Assembly (NCBI RefSeq): GCF_021347895.1
Contig: NC_067116.1
Span: 41,187,677-41,251,676, forward strand
Reading direction: 5' to 3'
Source: Acanthochromis polyacanthus
Taxonomy: Eukaryota > Chordata > Actinopteri > Pomacentridae
Length of the DNA: 64,000 nt
The notes below the pieces were generated by a model. The model did not search any database. It saw only the letters and a program-made list of their open reading frames with translations, and was not told the origin of the DNA. The position numbers were made by a program, and so were the translations under genes. Shown one piece after another: positions 44,714-56,600 of the stretch (position 1 is its first letter; each line of letters starts with the position of its first letter).

Positions 44714-47700
44714 CTAGATGAGGCTGTCGATGCTGTTTCTGTAGCTCTGTGGTGGAATGTCGATGTCGGAGTTGCTGTGAGAAAAAACACGACATGATGA
44801 GCACTAAAGTTCAACTTTTTATAAAAAAAAACAAATGTGGGATTTAAGAGAGTTGAATGCTTATCTCACCTGTTCAGCTCAAACTTTGTTGCTTTGCGCT
44901 TCAGTCGCTTCAAGATCCACATAGCGAGAGAAAGACCAGACAGTAAAGCAGCTCCTCCTGCAGTCACACCAGTGGTGATCGCAGCGACTTTAGACGAAGA
45001 AGCTGCGAGAACAACGTGAAAGGTGAGTATTTTGACCTTTAAAACTCAAATGTTGTAGTTTAATCTGTTGTATTTAAATGTCTCATTAGAATTGTTTGCT
45101 TGTTTTACCTTGACAGGTGGGGTTCTGTCCAGTCCAGTTGCCGTGACGATCACAGGTGAGCAGCTCGTGTCCGTCTAGTGTGAAATCTTGATCGCATGTG
45201 AAGGAACACTGAGAGTTGAAAACTGGTTCATTGGTGGAACAGTTGATGCGACCGTTTTCAGGAGCTTCAAGGAGTGAGCACCTCACAGCTGTTAAAGAAG
45301 AAAGAAGACATTTTATCAGTCAAGATATTATTTTAGTGACATTAAACCACTTCAGAGCAGCATAAATAGTCCAGGTTCTTGTGTTTACCTGTGCAGGTCG
45401 GTGCTCTGGAGGTCCACTTGCCCGGATGTGCACACTCCACGCTGAGTTCACCCTGCAGCTCGTGGCCTTCATCACAGCTAAAGGTGCAGACTGTACCGAG
45501 TGGATGTGGAGTCCCAGGAGAAACAGGGTAAGACAGAGATGGGCTGCAGCTGATTTGGCCTCTTGTTGGAGTCTCTGGAGCTGGACATGTGATTGCTGCA
45601 AAAGAAAATGAAGAAGAACATGAATGAAACATCACGGCGGAGTGAAAAATGTGCAGAGTGAGGATAAAGTGTTGCACATTGAGCTGGTGTGAGAACAGGC
45701 TTCCATACCTTTGCAGGTTGGTACGGCTTCAATCCACCGTCCATCCTCTGAACACTGAGTCATCTGAGCTCCCTGCAGTTCAAATCCTGGTTCACAGCTG
45801 AAGCTGCAGGTGGAGTTTGGCCTCAGGTCGGACAAAGGTTCGCTGCACCGAGCGATGAGGTGAGCGTCGAACTCTGGACTCTGGCAAGTGATGGCTAAAA
45901 CAGGAAAAAGATATATGTTTTAACTTGTCAGAAAACATGAAGAATCTTTTTAATTGTGTAGAAGATGGTTGGATAATTACCTTCACAGCGAGGCACCTGC
46001 TGGCTCCACTCAGCCGCTGATGTGCACGTTGCACTGCTCGGTCCCACCAGCTGATATCCGGGTTCACAGGTAAAGCTGCAGGTGTTTCCGTAGCTGAACT
46101 TCGTTTCTGTATCATCTCCACATCTGATGACGCCGTTCTCCAGATAATTGAGCTCTGGGCAACGAACAACTGCAGAAAAGAAGTTTTTTGTTAAATCACT
46201 GTCATCAAATTTTACCATTTTTTGCTAAAACAATCCTGAACGGTCCTTTTAATCTGCAGAAACTGATCAGTTCGATTTTGTGTGTGTTTTATTTTGCTGG
46301 AACCAGCCATCTTTGAAGCTCAGATTTCATCCAAATGCAGTCATTTTTAAGTAATCAGTGTTAGTATTAAGTCTGGACTAAACTATTGAACTTCTCTGTA
46401 GCTTTCCCCGTAATTTTAGTTTATTTCTTTTCAATTATATTGCACACTTTAGCTCTTAAAACATAAAACATGTAGGCGTACCTGCACAACGAGGTTGCGA
46501 GGCGTTCCAACGACCGGATGCTTCACATTGCAGAGTGTTGGACGTGGAACCAGCCAGTTCATAACCTTCATCACAGGCAAAGACACAGGTGGACCTAAAG
46601 CTGGAGGAGCCCAGAGGATCGGAGCAATTCATGGATCCACTCTCAGGTTGAAGCAGCTTCTCGCACTGAATCACTGCAGACAACAGGAAGAATCACATTA
46701 GACCACATCCCAACACCGTCATCATAAAGTTTGAAGAACGTTAAAGTGTTCATCATTTATTGATTCAACTCACATTCACACGTCGGAGGCTGCTCGGACC
46801 ATGTTTTAGAGGCAGTGCACCTCAAAGGGTTTGGCATGCTCAGCTGGTATCCTTCCTCACAGGAATACTGGCACGAGGAGTCGTAGGAGAAGTTTCCATA
46901 CTTATGGGTGCAGCTGACATTTCCTTTGTCTGGGACGGTTATCTCGTCTTTGTCGCAGTGAACAACTACCAAGAAGAAAAACAGGACAATATTAGATCTC
47001 AAGTGACTTCAGAAATGTCCTCTTAACCCAGCAGAACATCTTTTCTTACCGTGCTCACACTTGTCTCCATAAAATCCTTCAAAGCAGTCGCACTTGTGGC
47101 TGTTGATGGTCTCCACACAGTCTCCATGGAGACATGAGTCGCTCTGACAGGCAGCTGAGGCAGAAAGAAATCCTTTCATGATTAATAATTAATTTTAAAC
47201 TGTTAGTTTAACTCTTTGCCAAGAAAACTAAGGCAGGTAAAATGACTCGCTCTATTATCTTAACTCCTAACGTCGACTCACCTGTGTAACACAGAGCGGT
47301 CTTCAGTTTGCTGCACCTCTCGTCGTTCCACTTGCCCGCCTGCTGATCTCTCTTAATGTACATCTCCACACAGTCCTCACTCAGTCTGGCAAGACTTGGC
47401 CCAGTCTTGCCATTGTTGGGTTCGCCCATCGCCCAGTTGGTTGCTTCTGCAGTCAGCGACTTGTTGGTCCCGACCCAGGTCCAGACGTCGTTGATCTTGC
47501 GGATGCCGATCCAGTAATAACCGGATTTCTTTGGCAGCCAGCTGTTGAGATGCTCGATCTCCTCCTGGTTCTGGATGGCCACCATGTCAGTGTAGTGCTC
47601 TTTGCACCAGGCTCGAGCATTCCTCCAGTTCATAGTGGTGTTTGAGAAGTAGTAAGACCAGCACTCCACGTTGGTCCACATGCACAGCACTGAGGACAGA

Positions 47701-47981
47701 CAGCAGAGACTCATATTAGATGATGGAGCAGCAAGGATGGATTCATAAACTTCTATCTGGTTCAAAAAGTTAGATTTGCACATTAGGTTTTACTTACTTG
47801 AGCAAAGAAAAGTCAAGCAGATCCATGAAGTGGAGCTTTTACATCCACGTGTCTGAAATAGTCCAAACTCCTGTAAAAATTAAATAAAAAGACTGATTAG
47901 AATAAATTCATATTATCCATCACTAAACCTGAATTTGCACTGAAGAGAATTACATTCAAATTGATGCCTCACCATATTCAT
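44714..47981 (-). CDS. sele: E-selectin type adhesion receptor with 6 sushi repeats
   Basis: Minus-strand exons: 47973-47981 (ATG), 47798-47870, 47282-47689 lectin, 47050-47154 EGF; sushi 1-6 at 46774-46965, 46482-46673, 45981-46169, 45709-45894, 45389-45595, 45109-45288; membrane 44870-45002; tail 44714-44774 (TAG). They sum to 1,935 bases, 644 residues, phase-consistent. E-selectin is the inducible endothelial receptor for sialyl-Lewis-type glycans on leukocytes. The lectin has [23 protein letters not shown] and WNDERC, so Ca ligands and the sugar-contacting Tyr/Arg are kept, with about seven extra residues after EPNN. Sushi 5 has a Pro-rich insertion ([14 protein letters not shown]). Membrane core: [18 protein letters not shown]. 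The tail ends in [10 protein letters not shown]. Six sushi repeats match human SELE, as do its place next to sell and its divergent neighbour firrm, with phpt1 intervening. Confidence 0.92.
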
Positions 47982-48077
47982 CAGTTTGTGTCTGATATCC
48001 TGCAGAAGAAGTAATTCTTCAGTCTCAGTCTGTGCGAGGAAGGAATGATTCTGACTTTTACATGCTGAGGGTCCTGC

Positions 48078-48150
48078 TTTTATATCTGACTGACCCGGTC
48101 CAAGTTTCCTGGAAATTCCATCACAGTTGGGCTTTTCGCTGGAATTCCCC
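48078..48150 (-). promoter_or_regulatory. sele promoter: TATA box and kappaB-like sites
   Basis: Minus strand: TATAAAA at 48078-48084, TGGAATTTCC at 48111-48120 (one base off GGGAATTTCC) and GGGGAATTCC at 48141-48150, which fits the NF-kappaB consensus GGGRNNYYCC. With transcription starting about 30 bp past the TATA box, the sites lie near -60 and -95. Clustered kappaB sites close to a TATA box are the known design of the cytokine-inducible mammalian SELE promoter; inducibility here is inference. Confidence 0.7.
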
Positions 48151-50939
48151 ACTTCCACTCCAGTCTGGCCCCTCCCACAGGGGGGCGCAGGAACTTTTCC
48201 TTTCTTTTTTTTTGTTCTTGATATGGGACCTAATACGACTTCTACCAGTCCTATCACCATTATTGCATCAAACAGAAATTAATAAATGTATTTACTCAAA
48301 TATTACATTTAAGAGCTATTCTGAGCAACTTTATTTGCTTGAGTTTTTCCATTTGGTGCTACTTTATTCTAGTGCTCCGTTACTTTTCATGGAAAATACT
48401 GCATACTCAACTTTATACATGATGACTACCTTGACTACTACAGCTAGCTACTAATTATAAGATTTCTTTCTTAGTTTAAGATGTGGAATTTCATCCAAAA
48501 TGTTTCATGCAAAATATTTAATGAATATAGAAAATATATAAGATATTGTTTTAGACAACCCAAATCAGCAACGTGTAAAGAAATTAACATTAAAATTCTG
48601 CTGAAGCATTCAAGTTTCATTAATATTAATAAAGTATATTCTACTCGATAAATACGTTTATTTTTGAAAGTCATATATTATATCTGTACATATATACACA
48701 CTCATTTAGCTAAAACTTTTGCAGTTTTGCAACAAATCTTACATTTTATAAGTTATAATGTTCTTGATTTTTCAAAACTGATTTGAGAAAGGTGCTGATT
48801 TAAACTGAATGGTTATTTTGGAAGATGTTGCCTGTGAAGTTGTTTGACTTAAACTGACAGAGGTTTCTATTATTTTTTCCACTCTATAAACATCAGTGAG
48901 GGTCACATAAATTATTCCGTTCAGCAGCAGCAGATAGTGCAGCCTCCAAAGTAAACCAACGGCTCCGGAAACAGTTTTAAAAATGTAATATTATAGCTTT
49001 TATGATGGATTTATTGCAGGACTCGTGTTGGACTGTTTTAGTTGCAACAATCTGTGTATACATGCATGGAAATACATGTATTTTTCAGCTAAATGTAGTT
49101 AATCTTGTGTGTATTTCTACACCTTAGTGTGCATTTCTTCTAAAGGGTCTCACATAGTTGCATTTGTGTTTTTACACCGCTAATGCTCTGATAGTGGACA
49201 AACTTCTGCAAAACCTGGTGAATGATGTTGCAAATCCAAAACAAACTTCATTATATAAGTAACTAGAATTTTCCTGGTAACCACATCGGCACAAAACACA
49301 CATTCAGATGCACGTATGAAGTAAAAAAAAAAAAAAAAACACAGGAAAATTAGTGAAATCCTGTGAGCTGATAAGACACACAGATGTTAGGGTGCCACTG
49401 ATTCTTAATCGGATTTGGACTTTTTTGGTGATTTTCCCACTAATTAGAGCAAACAGTCTTATCTTTGGCAGCTTCTTTATGTCTGCACTTGAGTTATGAG
49501 TAATGTGCAGCAGCTGGAGTCTAAACTTCATGAGTCTGTGCCGTGATTCATCCATATTGGTGGTAGTACAAAATGTGCCAAAGGACAATGCATAGACTGG
49601 AACATGGTCGAAAAAAATGAATTGACATGTCCTGTCAAAGGATGTGTTCATCAAAGGAAAGATGGAGAAGACAAAAGCATGCATTGGCCGCTAACAAACA
49701 CCTTTTAGTGAGGGTCTGGGGACGGGAAATGTGTGATGTGGGAGCGGAGGCGCCTGCTGCCTGTCTGACTTTCTAGAAGTGACAGTTCACATCCTTCCTC
49801 TCTGATCCGAAGCACCGGGTAGTAGCAGACACCCTGAATCTCCACCTCTTCCCCAGAAGAGTAATATAAACTCTCTAATTAACTACTACAATAGATTCTA
49901 CAATACAATAGATTCCCCCTGGGGTCACTCTTACTTTGAGATTCATAAGAACATCAAAAGCTGGTGCTTATTTTGCATGTTTTCACTTTATTCAGGTAAT
50001 ATTTTACCCTCTGCTATGACCACCCAGATCCCAAATGTCCTTTTTTCCCCTTTTTCCTCAAGAAAGACAGCACGCTCTTAGGCGCAGCAGTCAGAGCTGC
50101 TATTGGCAGGGCAGCTCGAATGAAATTTAATTGTATATGAAAGTGTGCAATGACAAATAAAGTGATCTGTAATAGTACTGCAACTGTGAGGTTACTGTCA
50201 CTTTAACAGACCTGTGAAGGATTTTGTTTTCAGCGCAAAAGGCTGCATATCTAATCACAACAGAAAGTCAAGGCATTTACTGTAACTGCCCTGTTTCATT
50301 TCTAACACAAGTGCATGTGACTCACAAACTTTCTGTTTGACCTCAGACTAAAGCTGCAGTATGATTTACGGATGTTTATCCAAGCAGTGACCATTTGCCA
50401 AATACGGATTGTTTCTTGTTAAACTCCTATTGCTTTCTGTCTCCTGCAGCTTTTTATCCGTGTTTAACAGTCTAGAATAGATGGCCATTGTTACAAACAG
50501 TTTAGAAGACGCTACAATATCTGGGGGATATCAGTATTTTCAGTACCAGTAGTTTTTACACATGGACACGTGCTATAATAATGTTTTTCCACATGTAGAA
50601 TAAACCGGTGCAATATTTTTATTTTCTTCATTCTCAGCAATATGTAGATTTTCCAGATAAATAAGAATCTGCACAATATCAACATTACTTGTGCAGATTT
50701 CTTTGTTATTTGTATTCTTTTTTTTCTTTTTTTACTCAGGTCCACTACATTTTTGCACAGTCCACTGTAATGCTGCCACACTTCACACTTTTCAGGAGAT
50801 GTAGACTATGGTAAAAGGAAGAGCTGATTTAATTTTGGTGGCAATCCGGAAAGGGTCCTGGATTCTGTTTTTTTAGTATGTGGTCCAAAATATGACAAAA
50901 ACATCATAGGTTAGTATGTCGTCCAACAAATTGGAGCAA

Positions 50940-51080
50940 GGTGTTCAGATAGCTCAACTGGTTAAGAAGGTGATTCGTAAACAGAACTGTTTCAGAGATG
51001 CAGGTTTGATTCCAGCTCATGATCCTTTACTGCATGGGTTTCCTGTTTTCCTCTTTCTATCCTTGATGGAGGTCTGCACT
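50940..51080 (+). mobile_element. tRNA-derived SINE-like unit
   Basis: Box A-like TAGCTCAACTGGTTAAGA (about 50,952) and box B-like GGTTTGATTCC (about 51,004), spaced as in a tRNA promoter. The intervening sequence does not fold as an intact tRNA. Confidence 0.55.
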
Positions 51081-52399
51081 CTCTGAGTGCTTTTCTAGTC
51101 TTTCTAATGTTTTAGCTTTGTGCGGTTCATATGTCTATTATTTTTAATAATCTTTGGAATCTAGATTGTAATTAGCATGACTTACAGATTGGTTTTATGT
51201 GTAACATGAACAAATCTCTTTTGGAATTATCTTTAGAGCTATAATCTTTAAAATACAACATCAATGAATGAACTCAAGTTATTTTGATTCATTTCAGTCA
51301 CACTATAGAGGCTCCTGTCATTTTTGGGACAACTGATAAACTGCATTGTATGACTAAAAGTGGTTCTTTAAAGCTATTTAAACAAGTAAAACAACTGGAT
51401 TTAGTTGTAATCTGGTGGGAAACAGCACAGAAACATGAGGGTAACTGTTCACACGGACAGCAGTCAGTTTTTTGGCAGTGATCCATTTTTGACACCAGTT
51501 AAGGAGGTCATCCACTAAACAGAAGTTTAAGCATCAATAAGAAGAACATCCATCCTGCTGTCTTCTGAAGTGCCCACGGACCACAAACTAACCCTAACCT
51601 CCCTGATGGACTCCGGCGGAAAATCATCCTCTGGCTGTAGGAAATGACAAATCAAGAAGACATCAAATAAACTCAGATCAAGTATATTGTTAGAGCCCTT
51701 CAAAAGAACATGAGCAAAGCGCTGCACGTGTTATCGGTCAGGAAGTTTTAAAAAAAAGTGAAAGTAAGACAGCAAAGGCAAGAGAGGACAAACACTTACG
51801 AATTTGTAAAAGATAAAATCTAAAATACTTAAAATGAAGACCATTAAGCACCACCAAAAGCCACAAAAATGTGTATATCTTGAGATTTTTCTTGAAGATA
51901 TCAATGAAAGGAATTTTTGATTACAAGACAAGCTTTGGACAAGTTTGCTCCAAAGTTGAGGAATCTTTTAAGGTTCCTCACTACTGCCACAGTGGAAAAA
52001 GCTTTTGTGCTTAAAATGATTTCGATCAACCTCCACTTTGAGCTCTTATTGTTGACAGTAGAGATGTAGACCTTGTTGATTTTTACTTTTTAAATATCAT
52101 AGACGCTTGTAAATAAAGTAATAATGGATAGGTCCTGATAAGTCTTCAGCGGTGGATTTGTAGTAGGATCCCAATCATGGGATCATCAGCAGCTGATGTA
52201 GTGTTCGCTTGTTGTCATAGTTACAGTAGGTCGCGCCACTATCAGGGGATGATACAGAAATCTCTAACAAATCCATGGATCCAGACTATGAGTCGCATCA
52301 CTGCCAAAATCTAATCAGGTGGTCCTTGTGTCATTTCTGACTTCCCCTGAAAATTCCATCCAAATCTGTTTGTCTGTTTTTTTTTTGTTTGTTTTTTTT

Positions 52400-52765
52400 G
52401 ATCAGGCTGCACAGTGGGCTAGTGGTTAGCACTTTCGCCTTGCAGTAAGAAAATCCTTGGTTTGAATCCTGGGGTGGGCCTGGGATCTTTCTGCATGGAG
52501 TTTGCATGTTCTCCCTGAGCATGCGTGGGTTTTCTCCGGGTACTCCGGCTTCCTCCCACAGTCCAAAAATATGCTGAGGTTAATTGGTTACTCTAAATTG
52601 CCCGTAGGTGTGAATGTGATTGTGTGTCTGTAAATGTAGCCTTGCGACAGACTGGCGACCTGTCCAGGGTGTCCCCTGCCTTCGCCCGAGTCAGCTGGGA
52701 TAGACTCCAGCACCCCCCATGACCCTAGTGAGGATAAAGTGGTGTATAGAGAATGGATGTTTTTG
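52400..52765 (+). mobile_element. SINE-like dispersed fish repeat
   Basis: GTGGGCTAGTGGTTAGCAC, then GGTTTGAATCCTGGGG (box A/B-like), then GGGTTTTCTCCGGGTACTCC, GACTGGCGACCTGTCCAGGG and CAGCTGGGATAGACTCCAGC. This whole block is a very common interspersed element in fish genomes (recognised from memory). Confidence 0.75.
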
Positions 52766-53252
52766 ATCAATGTTGCGCACAGACAGACAGACGTATGTCA
52801 ATTATCACATACCTCCGCTGCGTTCCTTGGCGGACTAGAAAACCAACAAAAAAGTTGATGTTTTGTTTGTATGATGAACTTTTTTGTAGACTACATTCTC
52901 ATGAGGCATCAGTTGCTCTTAGATTAGGTTGAGTTTGATTTTGACAAAATCCAAAAATAAAAATAAAACATGCCACTACAACATGCATGCATAGATTCTT
53001 TGTCATCCAGGTCATTACAATCTAAGAGTTTCAGTAAAAGCTTCAGTTCAGGACTGAATGAAGCCTTCTGTATGAGAGAGTAACATCTTCAAGAACCAAA
53101 AAAAAGAAGCTGCTTTTAACTGAAACTCCCAACCATATGGAGTCGCCAGCGTGCGGACGCAGCGTTAATCTGCACTTTCTGCGCACTGTCTGTCTCTTTA
53201 AGAAGGGAAATAGAACTCCTGATCCAAATAAAGCCACGAGAGAGAACATGCT

Positions 53253-54081
53253 ATGTTCTCTGTGGTCGGCAGATCTCTGAACAGTCCGACAGTCTCTGGG
53301 TCGCTGCGTAAAGCTACGGTTGCAATGGCAGAAGCTCTGACCAAAGTCCCCGACGTGGAGATTGATCCAGAGGGAACGTTTAAATACATTCTGGTCAGGG
53401 TGAAAGTGAAAGATGGCGATGTGCACAAAGACATAGTCCGAGGCACAAAAAGTGCCGAGTATCACAGTAAGTTCGTCACTGAAGTTTGCAAAAAGAGGAG
53501 CGTCAAGTGCGTCAGTTCAGCTCGACATTAACCAAATCAGATGACCTGTACTGTTGCAGATTTGACCTCTTTTGGTGCACTCAGCGGTTTTTGGTGCATA
53601 CACTAAACGCGCAGTGTGCGTAAAAGCTGCACAGCTTTTGGAGGCAGCAGCTTTACGCACACGTGACTAACGCTGCTAGAGTAAATATTTGCCAAATTCT
53701 TCTAATCGTTGATTGAGTCTCCTGTAACTAAACCAGAATTGTTTCTGTTGTTGCAATTATTTCAATAATTGACAGATCATATATTTGAGAAGGTCAACCC
53801 GGCCATGGAGGCCTTGGGGATGGAGTGTAAATGTCTGGGAGGAGGAAAGATAGAGCACAACAGCCAGGACAAAAAACTCCGAGTGTTTGGAGAATCCACA
53901 GTAAGTTTCTTTGGATGAAATGTCATTAAAAACTGAATTAACTGCAAAGCCTCAGTGTTTTAATGTAAATGTCTCTTCTTCTTTTTAGGCCTTTGGTAAA
54001 GCCGACCACGCTGCATCTGTGGAGAAGCTGAAGACCGTCTTCAGTGACTATGAGATCACCTGGTCTGATGATAAGAAATAA
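53253..54081 (+). CDS. phpt1: 14-kDa phosphohistidine phosphatase
   Basis: Three exons: 53253-53466, 53776-53900, 53989-54081 (stop 54079-54081), 432 bases, phase-consistent. PHPT1 removes phosphate from histidine residues of proteins in the cytosol. Matches to the family: ALTKVPDVEIDPEGTFKYIL, the catalytic-His segment (S)AEYH at the exon 1/2 border, MECKCLGGGKIEHNSQDKK and DYEITWSDD. Two in-frame starts exist. ATG 53325 (MAEALTKVP) gives 119 residues, near the 125 of human PHPT1. ATG 53253 adds a 24-residue Arg/Ser/Thr-rich leader (MFSVVGRSLNSPTVSGSLRK) of mitochondrial-presequence type. GGGRISH of human is GGGKIEH here. A poly(A) signal follows at 54,163. It lies between sele (opposite strand) and firrm (same strand). 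Confidence 0.93.
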
Positions 54082-54162
54082 GAGCAAAAACCTTCATGTC
54101 ATTTCAGATTCTGGCCTTTATTTATGAATACAGAAACCACATAATAATGTTTTAACTCTTCA

Positions 54163-54168
54163 AATAAA
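54163..54168 (+). terminator. Poly(A) signal of phpt1
   Basis: AATAAA 82 bp past the phpt1 stop, followed by a T-rich stretch. Confidence 0.75.
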
Positions 54169-55903
54169 CTCAGTTTTTCTGCATCTAATTGTTTGATTGT
54201 GAGTGTGTGAAAGTATAAATTACTCAAAGAAAATGCTTGAGTAAATCTCTGCAGGTGTTTTCCAAAGCAGCATTTACACTTTTAGACCACCGACAACTTG
54301 AAGTGTGTGGCGTGAACTTTTGACACGTCATCTTGAAATAGAATCTTTTTTTAAAAGTTTTATTACTGAGTCTTTGATGGGCTTCATTTGAAACAGAGTT
54401 CCTTTGCCATGCGTAAAGTCCATACAGGAAGGGCAGAGCCAGTTGGAATCACTAACATATCCTGTTAGCTGAGGGGAAAGTTTATTGTTTAAAAGACCAA
54501 AAACAGATAACGGGGACTTTTTTCCTTTCATTGTGGTCACACACTTTCATTTTCTGAATAATCCGAAATAATGATGGACGTCACACTGAGCTCCACGGCA
54601 CTTTACACACAATGATAGGATAATAAATAAATGCAGGAGTGAAAGTGCCTGAAATCACAAAAGTAACAACAACAAGCTTGAGTTGAGTCATGTTTGAACA
54701 GAAAAACATCATTTTCTTCCACTTTCATGCCTCCAGCATTTAAGACCTTAATGCACTTTTCTGTTTTCTTTTTCATTACTATTAAAACAAGTGTATCTGA
54801 CACCATACAACATGATGGTATTTAGCAGATGAAATGTTTAATTTGATTTTGGTTTAGCATGTGAGCATGAAAACGCGCTGCTTTGCAACAATTACAGCTG
54901 AGGCGATGTCCATGTCATTAGTTTTGAAAGTATTTGGTCATAAAATTAATGGCAAATTGGAATTTACTTTCACAATGGCAGTGAAGAAGAAGTTGGAGAA
55001 CTTTGATCCTGAGGGAAATGGAATGTCTGTGATAAATTTTGTGTAAATCCTTCCAATATCTGTTAAAATCACAAATGTGAACCTTACCATGGTGCTTAAA
55101 AATGTGTCACGAACTTGATAAGATAAAAAGGATTTGCTGTGTGAAAACTGTGAGCATCTGTATGAAGCTTTGTGCGAATCCACCTGATACATTTCAAGCT
55201 ACTTAAGTCATTCTTTGACGTGCAGGCGGTGACACTGTGTCTGTAAAATTCAAATTCCATTCAAATCTCCTATCTGCAGTCTATCCAAAATATCCTAAAG
55301 AAGAGCTCAGCGAGCTAACATTCTATTCTGTGTTGTTATTTAGTTCATATGGCTTTAAGCGGGAGTCTAGTGTTGTATTTCATAGTGGCATAACAACAAG
55401 AAGTCTTATTCCCATAAAATTCCAACTATGTGAGTCTGAAAGAGTCTCCATCCTTTTCCTCAGGGTTTTCCCCACTAATTGATGGAGTCTCCACAGGTTG
55501 TGTTCCAGCAGTGAGCCACATTCTTTCTAGAACTTTCTTCTTTTTTATTTTTATTTTTTGTTCTTTTACTCATTGCGTCCCGATGACTTACAGAGAAAAC
55601 AAGTCGGAGTACCCTGCAACTACGCAGAGCAGACCAGAGCAGACCAGAATTAGCTCTGCGCTTCATCCTCCTTGACCCTCATCAACAGACTGAGCATAGA
55701 CACTGGAGCCGACCACGCTCTGCCAGCTACCCTGTGACCTTAAAAAGGAGAGAAACAAAAGGCACCTTCCTTCCAGTTTCCACTCCAATCCAGAGCCAAT
55801 TTCCTGAAAACTGACCTCTTTTATTGTCTACAAACAGGGAGGTCAGTGTGGGAAGTAGAAGTTTCTTGTAAAATGCACTTGTTACAGTTAATTTCGTGTT
55901 GAG

Positions 55904-55949
55904 AGGAAACAGTTCAAATGTCTGTAATTAGACATCTGAACTGTTTCCT
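55904..55949. repeat. Near-perfect hairpin, 20-bp arms
   Basis: Arm 1 at 55904-55923 and arm 2 at 55930-55949 are inverted with one mismatch and a 6-base loop. The arms begin AGGAAACAGTTC and end GAACTGTTTCCT. Confidence 0.85.
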
Positions 55950-55979
55950 GTTTTATTGAACTGTTTTTATTTTTTGTTC

Positions 55980-56600
55980 CCATTTTTGTAAAAATACATA
56001 TAATAATTAGAAAATCATAGAAAAACTGTCTTGTTGTTTACCCGTTAACCCTAAAAAAGAAAACAGAAAAACTGTAAATAAAAAGTCATCAAAAATCTGT
56101 ATTTTTTCAAATGATTATATATTCTCTTAAAGCTTTTGATCAGAAAATTACACTTTTTTTGCTGTATTGATATTTGCAAACAATGTTATTCTTTTACAGA
56201 TATTTGCCAATATTTGAAAGAAAAATCATGTGCCAGGAATTATAAAATGGTAAATAATTTTAAACCTTTTCTAAAAAAAAACGTTTGAAAATTATTACAA
56301 GTAAAATCACAGAAATCAAAGTATTCATTTACATCTTGACTACAAAAAATGGCCACAACTGTACATAATGTCCCTTACAATAATCTGTATTTTTGCAAAC
56401 AGTAATTTGTTCCTTGTGAATGTGTGACCGTAAAGTACACAGTTTACTGTATTTAAATCAGCAAAAAATATCATTTCTTTCTAGACATTTTAACTGATGT
56501 ACACAGTTTTTTATGTTATAGTATTTTAAGATATTCTTCTAAGGCTTTTGCTGCTAGATTTTTACAGCTTTTTTATAGCTTTTTAAAATTATTTTTGTCA
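55980..56600 (-). repeat. AT-rich dispersed repeat, inverted copy
   Basis: Reverse complements of the phrases seen in selp/sell introns, for example AAAAATGGCCACAACTGT and CAATAATCTGTATTTTTGCA. Confidence 0.55.

Larger units (their letters stand above)
48660..53130. other. sele-phpt1 intergenic region
   Basis: About 4.5 kb without a supportable gene. It carries two SINE-like units and AT-rich unique-looking DNA. The frames at 49,304-49,684 and 50,512-50,781 show no domain or exon-like structure. Confidence 0.5.

Noticed and set aside
49304..49684. 126-codon frame between sele and phpt1
   Set aside because: No domain, skewed composition ending in a poly-Phe run from an A-tract; looks like chance.
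50940..51010. Possible tRNA gene
   Set aside because: Box A and B words are present but no acceptor stem or cloverleaf forms; it fits a tRNA-derived SINE better.
52410..52460. Possible tRNA gene at the start of the 52.4-kb repeat
   Set aside because: Same reasoning: promoter-like words within a long, common dispersed repeat.
53043..53465. 140-codon antisense frame opposite phpt1
   Set aside because: It is a shadow of phpt1 exon 1, which has clear family matches on the + strand.
54861..55046. 61-codon frame past phpt1
   Set aside because: Short, isolated and without similarity to any family I know.
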